Source: Rusavskia elegans
Lineage: Eukaryota > Ascomycota > Lecanoromycetes > Teloschistales > Teloschistaceae
NCBI GenBank assembly: GCA_011316305.1
Contig: SAUG01000060.1
Location: 62,001 to 126,000 of the forward strand
Direction: 5' to 3'
DNA length: 64,000 bases
Translations under genes and position numbers: made by a program
Part shown: piece after piece, positions 47,221 through 57,195 of the stretch
Numbering within the stretch: position 1 is the stretch's first letter
Layout: each line of letters begins with the position of its first letter
The notes under the pieces: model-generated
What the model saw: only the letters and a program-made list of their open reading frames with translations
What the model was told of the DNA's origin: nothing
The model's database searches: none

Positions 47221-48143
47221 TTTAGTTAATTTGGTTTTGGTTTTGGTACCCGGTGAACCAGTGGTTCGGTAAGCAAATCAAGCGTTAGTATACCAGCATT
47301 GAATATACGGTAGCAGAACTTATATCCAAGTTCAGTTAACGTAAATAACGGTTCTTTCTATAGAATTTCAATTTAAATTTACTTAGTAATATAACGTATC
47401 CTTCTACCGATAATTTAACTAACGTAGAAATTTTTACAGATAAGTATACCTCGCAGTTATCGCTTCTTCTTCTTTTACTAGCAATACAAGCCCAAAAGCC
47501 CTTACGTACGTATATACTCCCGCCAACAGCTACAGCTGCAAGCTAAACCAGACGGTAGTATATCCGTAACAACTATATCTACCCGCGCGGTCGTCGACTA
47601 CCTCGTTATAGCTAGAGCAACCTATTTTAACTTCGATAAAAATAGCCTCCTTACCGCCCTTAAAACGCGCTATCCGATCTCCCTACCCCCCTTCAGCCTA
47701 ATCGACCGGTTAAAGCTTCTAGCCGTAGTAGCCAGCGTACTGCCTAGCGACCCTCTTAAAGCTAGGTAGGCTAAAGAGTACCTTAATAGCTTAGCGGAGC
47801 GTTTAGGTACGGGTTATACGATAAGTATAGCCGGGGCGATAGATATAGATAATTGCTTCGCAGTATAGCAGGTAGATATAGCGGAAATATTAGAAGCTAA
47901 TAATTATATATAACGTCGAGGAAGGACTGGATAGTAGAGGATTCGTAATCGAATAAAGAAGGAAATAGTTAAATAGAAGTAATTGACTGCGCTGTAAACC
48001 TTGCCTGACGAATATACCTTTGGCTGTGAAAATTTCTTTGCTGTACGTGAAATGCAATAATCGTTGCCGTATATAACGTTGATGAAACACATATGTATGT
48101 ATGAAAACTCAATATAACCCCAGACAGGAGCCCCCCAGGGGGG
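47221..48143 (+). mobile_element. R1 element, 923 bp, best-preserved copy
   Basis: Flanked by a perfect 18-bp TSD TTTTTAGAATATCTTTTA (47,203-47,220; 48,144-48,161). The left end has a TTTGGTTTTGG repeat, i.e. a CCAAAA tail on the minus strand, followed by ACCCGGTGAACCAGTGGTTCGG; the right end is CAGGAGCCCCCCAGGGGGG. Long variable TSDs and a simple tail point to target-primed reverse transcription, as for LINEs and SINEs. The plus strand holds a 138-codon frame (47,497-47,913) that is antisense to the tail. Confidence 0.8.
47497..47913 (+). pseudogene. 138-codon coding-like frame within R1, two in-frame TAG
   Basis: Ends at TAA 47,911. Only two stops interrupt it (AGG TAG GCT near 47,785 and GTA TAG CAG near 47,860), both explained by TGG-to-TAG on this strand. 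Residues are protein-like (RAVVDYLVIARATYFNFD; PPFSLIDRLKLLAVVASVLP). No ATG start and no recognised domain. The same frame is recognisable but more damaged in other R1 copies. Confidence 0.45.
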
Positions 48144-48161
48144 TTTTTAGAATATCTTTTA

Positions 48162-49153
48162 ATAGTATAACCTTGATAATCAATCTCGTTATACTGTAAA
48201 AGAATTTTAACCCTTTAATATCAAGCCTATATCGTTCTATCAACGATATTCCCCGTCTTTAAAATAATATCCGAAATATTTTCAATTTAATTCCGATAAC
48301 GAATTTCTATATTATAACCTCCTACTCTTCGATTATACGCAGGTATTAACTATTCTTATACAAAAGATTTCGACAAGTACTAACCCTAACTATAGTATTA
48401 TTAGCGAACAAGTTTAACGTATACGACCTGCGAATAACTATTATTATTATACGGATATCTTTATCTATCGACGGTTTATTTAACGATCGATATACTTTAT
48501 ATAATAGTCTACTAATTTAATTCTATCTTATTCTAACTATATTCACTCGGTCTAGACGGCGTTAATCTATTAATAACTAATATCTCTCTATCGACAGATT
48601 TTATTAGATAAATTATCTTAATATTCTATTTATTAATCCGATTATATTACTACTTCTATATTCAACTACGTCTTTAACTATTACTTTCTATTATACTATA
48701 AATATCCAAGCCTTTTAATTACTTGTATTAGTACTACCATTATCGGTTACGCTTTTATTATTTTTATCTTCTATTTTATATAATGTCTTTTTGAACTTCC
48801 TATATCTATCCTTTAACGTTATTACCCGGTTAGTATATCGTATTGTTTAATATAATAAAATGTAACGCTTTAGTTAATAAAGGAAGTAATAGAGGAAATC
48901 TAAACGAGAAAGAATATTATAATAATAGTAGAAAGTAGAAAGAAAATAAAAGTGGACGTAAAAGCGGAGATTAAAGGAATAGAAAGAATATATAAAGAAG
49001 AGGAAAAGTTAGAAAAAGGCGAAGACAGCGTAGAAGGAAAGAATAGATAAAATAGAAAAAAGATAAACGGCGGGTAGAGCAAGATAATAGAAAAGGAAAG
49101 AAAATAGATAAATAGTAGAAAATACAATAAAGAAAAAGAGATAGTATAAAGAT
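48162..49153. other. RIP-mutated region ending in a purine-rich strand
   Basis: No gene is seen. From about 48,895 to 49,150 the plus strand is nearly all purines (GAAAG/AGAAA runs); the matching Phe/Leu/Ser frames on the minus strand are a by-product of this composition. Confidence 0.5.
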
Positions 49154-49607
49154 TAGTCTGGCCACTTCGGGTCGGATTCCCGTCGAACCGTCGGAAACCC
49201 GATCCGATCTTGGCAGGTCGAATCGGTTCGACTCGCTAAGCGATCGGATCCGGATCGAACTCGGATCGAATCCGGATATCCGCTAAACTTTCTATATATA
49301 TAATAAAACTATTTATATATTATTTTTAATTTTTTATATTAGATAATATATTAAACTAATATATTTAATCTTACTAGAACCTTTCTAGCTAGCGTAGTTA
49401 ATTAATTAGAATTTTTTAAATAATTCGTATAATTTTTATACTAGAGTTATACGAGTTATACAGGCTTAGCGGGTTAGTCGGGTCGGGTCGGGTTATATAA
49501 TTCGACCCGAGATTCGTATCGAATCGAACCGTAGAATTTCCTAACCCGATTCGGGTCGGGTCGGATTAGTTAACCCGGGTTCGAAACCCGACCCGACGGC
49601 CAGTCTA
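49154..49607 (-). mobile_element. hAT-1 MITE, 454 bp
   Basis: Begins TAGTCTGGCCACTTCGG and ends GACGGCCAGTCTA. Arms remain GC-rich. Flanking 8-mers ATAAAGAT and GTCAAAAT are only partly alike, so the TSD is uncertain. Confidence 0.8.
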
Positions 49608-50272
49608 GTCAAAATATTATAAAAATACTAATTTATACCATAGATCTATCTTTTAACGGCGTATTTTTTTCATTTCAAGATTAGCTTTAATGATTTTATA
49701 GTAATACTAGCAGTCATGGTTATATAGATATTAATTTCTATTTTAAAATTAATTTATATATTATTTCCATTTTTAATACTTTATTTATATTATTTTAAAA
49801 TATCGATATCGTTTTAAAAAATAATAATCGAAGATTCGTAATTAGTATACCGAATTAATATATCTTTCTAGTATCAATCAAATTCTATCCAAATACAAAT
49901 TATCGGGAGTTTTATTAATACTATTAATATAGTTTCTTATATATCTATATATAGATATATAGATAGAGTTTTAACTATTAGATATTCGATTAATTTTCTC
50001 TCGGTATAAAATACTATATACCCGTAGATTAGAGGTAATCTACGAATGAACTGCGTACTTATATATAGTATTATCAATTAATTTCTTTATATCGTACTAT
50101 TAGTTTATTGGTTAACTAAAACTAGCGTATCGAATTTTAGACTATTAAATATCCGGGATATTTCACGTATAGTATTTATATTAGCGGATATATTATCATA
50201 GACCCCTATTTTCTTTTTATACTATCGATTATCTATACTCTGAAAAATTATTAATAGTACGTTGAAACGAAT
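49608..50272. other. RIP-mutated AT-rich region, nothing recognised
   Basis: No gene or repeat boundary recognised. Confidence 0.4.
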
Positions 50273-50575
50273 TTATTCACTCGAAGTCGTTAATCTCTGT
50301 CCGATATATTTAAAAGCGCTTTACTAGACGTTTGTTTTCTTTCCATTAGTTTAAATCTTCGTTCGAGAAAAATTTATTTATTCGAACTCGCCGGTATCCG
50401 TCCGATATATTTAAAAACGTTTTACTAGACGTTTGATTTCTATCTATTAGTTTAACTTTTCGTTAATGAAAATTTATTTATTCGGAGTCGCTGGTATTTG
50501 TCCGATCTGTTTAAAAATACTTTATTAGATATTTGCTTTTTTTTGTATATTTAACTCTTCGTTTAAACTGTATTT
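50273..50575. repeat. ~100-105-bp tandem repeat, three copies
   Basis: TTATTCxxAxTCGxxGGTAT-type unit starts at 50,273, 50,378 and 50,478; each continues CTxTCCGATATxTTTAAAA and TTTACTAGACGTTTG, split by point changes. Confidence 0.75.
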
Positions 50576-50969
50576 AGACGGATATAGTCGAATAAAATTT
50601 ATAAGCTGATCGGTCTAAACTGCTAAATAGTTGATAATCTATTTATAATTTATAGAAGAGATAGTCTAGAAAGATAGAGCGCGTAGGCCTATAATATCGT
50701 TATTTAATCGCTTTAAAATCCTTTTATATTTAGTAATAACCGCGGTATATACCCTTTACGTATACTACTAACCGTCGATTGATTAAATTTATCTATCTTT
50801 AGATTTATCTTTGGTATCTCGTTTTTTATATCGTTATTCGGATAAAGGTAACAAGCCAAATATATCAATATTACTAGCAATCCAATCCAAGACTGCAGCT
50901 TTTAGTCTAGTTTTCAATCCGCCTAGCTTTCAGCCCAGCCAATCAGAGAGCTAGTCTAGCCTTAGCCCT
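50576..50969. other. Non-coding region, partly spared by RIP
   Basis: AT-rich up to about 50,870, then 50,880-50,970 becomes GC-balanced with many CpA sites (CAATCCAAGACTGCAGC) and serves as target of the following insertion. No gene. Confidence 0.4.
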
Positions 50970-51248
50970 GCGGCGCTTAGACTGGCCGTCGGGTCGGGTT
51001 TCGAACCCGGGTTGGCTAACTCGACCCGATCCGATCGGGTTTCGGGTTCTAAATTATAATCCGATCCGATTCGCTAAGACTAGATTTTAGCTCTAGACTC
51101 TAGTATAAAAGTATAAAGCTAGTAAAACTTTAATACGAATTTACTAAAAATATTCTAATTAATTAACTACGCTAGCTAGAAAGTCCGTAGTAAAACTAAA
51201 TATATTACCTGAATATATTACTTTTATTATACTATTAAAATAATAATA

Positions 51249-51665
51249 GCCTGGTAGCGCAGCGGCAACGCTGCGTAACCGAGAGACCTAGCGGATCTAG
51301 CGCTCTTCGGAGTTAGCGGAGTTAATCCGGCGGGTCGGGGGTTCGAATCCCTCGAAAGCTAACCCTAATACTTAAATTTTTTCTATCGATAAAATCGATT
51401 TTATATAGAGTTTTTATATAGAAGATTTATATAGTAGATCGTCTTAACTTAAAATAGCTGGTTCGATCGAATTTAATTAAATTAATTAAAGTTAAATAGA
51501 TTACGGTTTCCCTCTAGGTTTTAGTCTAAATCTAGCTCCTTCGAGAGTCCTTAATTAAGTTTTCGATAAAAGATTCGAGTCCAAATAATTACGTAATCTG
51601 ATCGATTAATACCTCTAGTACTAATTCGTAAAAGATAATCAAAAATCCGAATAATTAATCGTATA
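51249..51665 (+). mobile_element. SINE, 417 bp, reference copy
   Basis: Flanked by perfect 16-bp TSD TATTAAAATAATAATA (51,233-51,248; 51,666-51,681). The head GCCTGGTAGCGCAGCGG contains an A box and a D-arm-like hairpin (CGCAGCG, GCAA, CGCTGCG); the B box GGTTCGAATCC is at 51,340-51,350. The start (AGCCT) is complementary to AGGCT after the B box in the 41,522 copy, as in an acceptor stem. The ~300-bp body ends AATCGTATA. Pol III transcription is inferred from the boxes; mobilisation must come from a LINE. Confidence 0.9.
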
Positions 51666-51744
51666 TATTAAAATAATAATATATTAAATATATAATATAA
51701 TCGGGTCGGATCCGGATCGGATTGCCAAGATCGGATCGGATATT

Positions 51745-52186
51745 TAGACTGGCTGTCGGGTCGGATTTCGAACTCGACTTCGTATTCCGGATTCGAACCG
51801 AATCGATTCCGATTTTTCTAGGTACTGAACCGACGGGTTTTCGATTTCTAGTAAAGAAACCGATCCGATCCGACTCGAAACCGCTAAAACGCTAAGCTTT
51901 AATATAAAAGTATAATTCTAATATAAAAGTTATATCTATTTATTTTAATAAATTCTAATTAATTAACTACGCTAGATAGAAAGGTTCTAGTAAGACGAAA
52001 TATAATATCTAAATATATTACTAATAAAAATTTAAAAAAATTATAATAAAGGATTAGCGGGTTCCTATCGGATTTCCGGGTTCGATCCGGAATCGACCGC
52101 TTAGTAAGTCGAATCGGTTCGACCCGCTAAGAAATCGGGTCGGATCCTAGATACCGACGGAAACCCGTACCGAAGTGGCCAGTCTA
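51745..52186 (+). mobile_element. hAT-1 MITE, 442 bp, inside another hAT-1
   Basis: Begins TAGACTGGCTGTCGG and ends AGTGGCCAGTCTA; TSD CGGATATT (51,737-51,744) and CGGATACC (52,187-52,194) differ only by C-to-T. Confidence 0.88.
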
Positions 52187-52242
52187 CGGATACCCGACGA
52201 TTCGACGGGAATCCGACTCGAACCGGTCAGTCTAGCGGCGCT

Positions 52243-53811
52243 AGAAGCTGACTAAAGCTATAGTTCTCTAAATACTCGACCTCTTTTCTCTAAATATCCT
52301 TTATCGAATTTTTTTTTCTTTATCTACTATTTTAAACTAATAACCTTTATACTCGATATATAAAATAAATAATTTGATATTTTGTATTTTATACAGCTAT
52401 ATCTATACTAACTGTATAGAAATATTTAATAGATCCGAAAAGAATAAAATTAATAGTATTTCTTTAATATTATTTACTTCGATTCGTAGAAAATATTTTA
52501 CTGCCAAAAATTGCTAGGAAGGATATTACTCTATATAGAACTACTATTTTTCTGCCATTTGTAAAATTTAACGCTATAGAAAACCATTTAATTAGAATTA
52601 GCTGCTCGAATTATTATCGGATTCGTTTAGATTAACTAATAATTAGGTTCTTTTAATAATCAAATAATATTTGACTTTCAAAAATCTGATTTTTTACTAT
52701 CGACTCTACTATCTATTCTATCATCTACCATTTTGACGCTATAGATTATTCGTCTAATAATTAGACAACGCCTATAATTTTCGGTCATTATTTATCTATT
52801 TTAAATATAGTTATTCCGTAGTGAAATTTACGTATTTGATATAATTCTAAATATCTAATTCTACCGGAAATAATTATCCATAGAAAGTTTATTTTTGATA
52901 ATATTAAACTAATAAGACAATTCATCGATATAGTCTATATACTACAAAAGTATTAAAAAAAAGATAATTATTAGAACTATAGTTTGTATATCGCGATTAA
53001 AGGTTAATAGATAAAATACTAGTATTACTATATCTATATATCATTAATTCTAATATCTAAAATACTCGCTATTAGATATTAAATCAAAAGAAAGATAACA
53101 AAATATATTACGACTATAAAATAGACGGGTTAACCGATAAACTCTAGAAATATTTAAAATTTTATTACCTAAAAGAAGATATTATATAGCCGATAAAATC
53201 GAAACTTTTAAAGTCTAGCCGTTTAATTATAGACTTTTTTCTCGATAATAATTCTAATAAACCTTTTTTATCGATTATATCTAAATCCCGGTTTAAAGCG
53301 CTTTAATATCTATTAGATCGATAGATTATTACGATATATATCGCCTTTAGTATTATCTAAATTCTCTATTTCCGATAACTACTTTTTTAATTTAATAATT
53401 GATTTACCAGCGATTGAATATCAAGAATCTATACTATTATAACGAAATAGATAATAGAAACTTTTAATAAAAGGTAAAAGAAAGTAAAGATTCTACTAAA
53501 ATGATCGAAGAGTAGTATCTATCCATCTTTTAATCTTTATTTTTCTATAATAGTCTAGCTCTCGTTGCTATTATTAGATACTTTATCGACGAGCGTAGAA
53601 AGTTGAAAAAAGTTAAATTCGCGTTTAAATAGATGATTAATAAATATTCCGGCGAGATATTTACTATAGCTTAAAAGAAAGGTACTAAAAATACGCTTTA
53701 TCGAATAATGTTTCTATAGAAGAAATTTTTAAAGATATCATATATTATCCGCGAAAATATTACTGACGGCTCCATTATATCGGTTTTATTATTAATTCCA
53801 TCGCCTATATA
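52243..53811. other. RIP-mutated AT-rich region, nothing recognised
   Basis: No domain, repeat end or coding patch could be supported on either strand over 1.57 kb. Confidence 0.4.
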
Positions 53812-53815
53812 TTTC

Positions 53816-54225
53816 TGTTACGTCTATAACTTTATAAAAATATCTGTACTAGATTAGCCAGGCGAGGAACCAATTAGCGTAGAGCCGCGCTAGCCGTAAA
53901 AGCCGTTTTTGAAAGCCGGTACTAAATATCTATAGCTATTTCTAGCTATAGCGGCTACTTTTATCTATATATATCGGTCTTTTATTTTATTAGATAGCTT
54001 CCTTTATTAGTCGTTAATATAATTACTAAATACTACCACGTTCCTCATTTATAATTAGCTACGTAAAGAAAACGCCTCGTAATATTAAAACCTTACTTCT
54101 ACGATTATATAGGACTAGTTTCGATAACCTGAATTAGAGTTCCTTTACTATTTAATAGCTCGAACTACGTCTACGGCTATAGCTAGAATCGAACGTACTA
54201 TCTTCTAATATATAGGGACGTTATA
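53816..54225 (+). repeat. 5' LTR of the gag-carrying element
   Basis: Starts TGTTACGTCTATAAC with the TG terminus preserved, ends GGGACGTTATA. Confidence 0.8.
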
Positions 54226-54259
54226 GTTTAACGATTTACTATATTAGTTTTATTATTCC

Positions 54260-55000
54260 GTCCTATAGATCTGACCGATACTATTAAAGTAGCTACGCCT
54301 AATATCTATAAAAGAGATAAAAGATCTTTAAAAATATAGTTTATCTAGATAAATATCTACTTTATATTATATCTAAATCAGTTTCCGAACGAAGTAATTA
54401 AGGTTCTATTTATAATATCTTTTCTAAGAAAAGTAGCTTTTAATTAGGTCTAGCTCTTTATAGAAGACTATTTTAATAACCCGGAAAGTAAAATAGAAGA
54501 CGAAATATCTTAGATCTTTTATAGCCTTAGTAATTTAGCTACGATAATAAAAAAAGCTTTCGGAAATAATAATAAAGATAGAGTAATAGAAGGAAGACTA
54601 ATAGTTTTAAAGTAGTTGAAGTCGGTAGCTATCTATACTACTAAATTAGGACGTTAGTTTATAAGACGGACTAGGAAGACTTAGTTTTAAAAGTCTACTT
54701 CTATAAAAGACTTTATTTAAAAGTTAAAAAAGCTATAGTAGTAGTCGAAAAACCCGATTTACTAATAGTATTTATAAAACTAGCGACTAGAATCGATACT
54801 AGATAGTACGAAAAATATAGAGATAAATAAATATTTAGTAAAATAGAATCCGTTAAAAAATAGTTTAAAGGAAACCTAATAGAATTTAATATTATAAAAT
54901 CTTAAAGATTATTAATTAAAGCTTATTATTTATATAGAAAAATAGGATATTTTAAAAGAAATTACCTATTTAAGAAATTAATCGAAGTAACTAAATATTA
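54260..55000 (+). pseudogene. gag relic with CCHC zinc knuckle
   Basis: Capsid-like reading on the plus strand ends in a zinc-knuckle relic at 54,924-54,965: spacing is exactly that of C-x2-C-x4-H-x4-C, but every ligand is now Tyr (Cys TGY to TAY, His CAY to TAY), the changes RIP makes. Earlier blocks include LFIEDYFNNPESKIED-like and YTTKF-like sequence interrupted by TAG. Gag would bind and package the element RNA. Confidence 0.65.
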
Positions 55001-55149
55001 GTTTAAATTAATAGAAAAATTACTCGGAAAAAAAGCCGAGGAATTAATAATAAAAGGTTAAATAGTTTACTATAAAGATAATTACCTTATCTATCTATTG
55101 AATAAAAAAAGGTCGAGATAGTATTTTATAGAATCTAAAAAAATAAAGA

Positions 55150-55500
55150 AAGAAATAAGATTGGTTATAGATTTTAAACTATATCTAATAGAAAAACCCT
55201 TTATAGTAGGAATTAAAGTTAAAGTCGGAAAATATTAGACGGTAGCTCTAATCAATAGAAAAAAAGAAAATAAAATTATTAAAAGATTCTACGAGGAAAT
55301 CGCGGGATATATTTTAAAATATTCTATAGAAAAGAGCCGGATTAAAAACGTAGAAGTTAAAATAAAAAACAGACTTATTAAAATATTAAATTTTATAATA
55401 ATTACTAGTTTTAAAAAATATATCGTTCCAGATAATAAATAGAAAAAATTAATCTCGGAAATACTAGTATAGAAAAGTAATTTAGAAAGGGTAATGGAGC
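55150..55500 (+). pseudogene. Possible aspartic protease relic
   Basis: Reads KPFIVGIKVKVGKY, then TVALIN, where retroviral-type proteases have VALIDSG, followed by ENKIIKR and EEIAGYI. The catalytic Asp codon would have changed GAT to AAT. Position after the zinc knuckle fits gag-protease order. Weak evidence. Confidence 0.4.
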
Positions 55501-56780
55501 TATAGATAATATATATCCTTATATATAAATACCTTTTATATAGAAAATTTAATTATAAATCTATTATAGATTACTAATTAATACGCGATCTAGATATTAA
55601 ATTTAAAGAGAAAAGCGATATATTTAAAATAAAAATCTAAAAGGACTATAAATATCTATTATAATAGTTAGCTAAAAAATATAATAAAAGCTAAAAGATT
55701 ATTAAAGAATTATAAAAAGACTACGTCGAAAAAATCCAAAAAAGTAAATACGGCTATATACTAGAATAGAATTCGAATACGGAATAAAAAACCCTAGATT
55801 TAAATCTAAATATATAATCTAGAGATAGAGATTTTAGCTAGTCCCCGTCGTTATCGTCTTAGGACAATATAGTAGCTAAAGAATAAAAATTAGCCGAAAT
55901 AACGGAAGACCCGGAAGTAATTTATAATATTAAAATATAATTTCAGAATCGGAAAAGAATAAATATAGAAATATCTTTAATTAGATACTCTTTTATATAT
56001 TTATAGTTTCTATCGAATAGAAGAAATGAAATTTTCTAAAAAATCGATCGAAATCCTCTAAATCTAACCTAGGTATTAACTTATCGAACGTTTTATACGC
56101 GGCTAGCGTATAAAAATTAGAAGAATAGAATATAACTAAATCGTCGAATTTATTAAAATAAAATAAGACGCGCTATTTCTAAATAATAAGATCGCTTTTA
56201 CGCCTATCGAAAGTACGGTATTACCTAATAAGATATTTTTACTTTTTAAAAAGCCGACGGAATTCCGACTTTTAAATAAAACGACGATTATAAATCTCTT
56301 TTTTAAAATCTGGAAAAGATTCTATATAATAATAAACTTTAGAATACTTTTCGATAATATTTTTAATATTAGAATAGAGTTTGTTCTTCTTATTTTTAAG
56401 TCGACGCTCTATATACTAATAGTTAGAAGAAAAGAATAAAAAAAAAACGATAATAGAAGTTAAGAAAACGTATATATAGTATTAGAGATTAGAAGATTAT
56501 AGAATCTTTAAATACGAATATATTCGCTATAAATATTACTACTAACTTCTACTTTATACTCTTTAAAGGATTACGAGTATATAAACTATTAAAAAAAGGT
56601 ATAGTAATATCTTTTAATTAAATTCGACGAAAGGACTTTAATCGGTTTTATCTTCGAAAACGTATAATATAAATATTAGAATAGAAAAAGAAATAGAAAC
56701 GGGAAAGATAGTAAACAAATCTAATATATATCCCGTTTATAATTTAATACGCTAGATAAAAAACGCTATAGAGGGAATCG
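55501..56780 (+). other. 3' interior of the gag-carrying element, unassigned
   Basis: About 1.3 kb of RIP-mutated, formerly coding-like sequence. No RT (FRxYVDYR, FGL, YxDD) or integrase (HHCC, DRxxKY) pattern is visible. Confidence 0.4.
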
Positions 56781-57190
56781 TATTACGCCTATAACTTTAT
56801 AAGAAGACTAGCGCTAGATTAACCAGGCGAGGAATTAATTAGCGTAGGAACGTACTAGCTATAAAGACCGCTTTTATAAGCCGGTACTAAGTATTTACGG
56901 CTATTTTCGGCTAAAACGGCTATTTTTATCTATATATATCGTTTTTTATTTCTATTAGATAGCTCTTTTCGCTAGTTATTAATATAAGTACTAAATACTA
57001 TCCAATTTCTCTTTTATAATTATTTATATAACGAAGACGTTTTATAATATCGAAACCTTATCTCTATAATTATATAAGACTAATTTCGGTAATTTATACT
57101 AGTATTCGTTTACTATTTAGTAGCTCGGACTAGGCCTATAGCTATAGCTAGATTCGAGCGTAACGCCTTCTGATATACAGAGACGTTACA
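56781..57190 (+). repeat. 3' LTR of the gag-carrying element
   Basis: Starts TATTACGCCTATAAC and ends CAGAGACGTTACA; partner of 53,816-54,225. Confidence 0.8.
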
Positions 57191-57195
57191 CTTTC

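Larger units (their letters stand above)
50978..52234 (+). mobile_element. hAT-1 MITE hosting a SINE and a second hAT-1 MITE
   Basis: Begins TAGACTGGCCGTCGGG and ends ACCGGTCAGTCTA, flanked by perfect 8-bp TSD GCGGCGCT (50,970-50,977; 52,235-52,242). Removing the two inner insertions and their TSDs leaves about 375 bp, the normal family length. Confidence 0.92.
53816..57190 (+). mobile_element. gag-carrying LTR retrotransposon (variant A LTRs), complete structure
   Basis: 5' LTR 53,816-54,225 and 3' LTR 56,781-57,190 (410 bp each). Flanking 5-mers ATTTC and CTTTC share four bases. The 2.56-kb interior starts with gag, has a zinc-knuckle relic, then a protease-like segment and about 1.3 kb of unassigned coding-like sequence; no RT or integrase block was found. 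AGAGGGAATC precedes the 3' LTR as polypurine tract. The LTRs resemble those of the pol-carrying element at 32,481-36,965. Confidence 0.8.

Noticed and set aside
47890..48092. Minus-strand frames of 62-66 codons in R1, with a similar one at 59,301-59,525
   Set aside because: They occur in the R1 end region in several copies but have no codon-level conservation that I can see; the opposite-strand 138-codon frame is the better candidate.
48119..48147. CCCCCC/GGGGGG hairpin followed by T-run as a terminator or Helitron 3' end
   Set aside because: It is the end of R1, which has an 18-bp TSD; Helitrons make no TSD and bacterial-type terminators do not apply in a fungus.
48900..49165. Two overlapping minus-strand frames rich in Phe/Leu/Ser that look like membrane segments
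   Set aside because: They are the complement of a purine-rich low-complexity tract with no coding context.
51249..51360. A functional tRNA gene (A box, B box, acceptor-like complementarity)
   Set aside because: The same head occurs in several copies followed by an identical ~300-bp body and is flanked by TSDs, so it is a SINE head; the A-to-B distance is also long and no anticodon arm could be folded with confidence.
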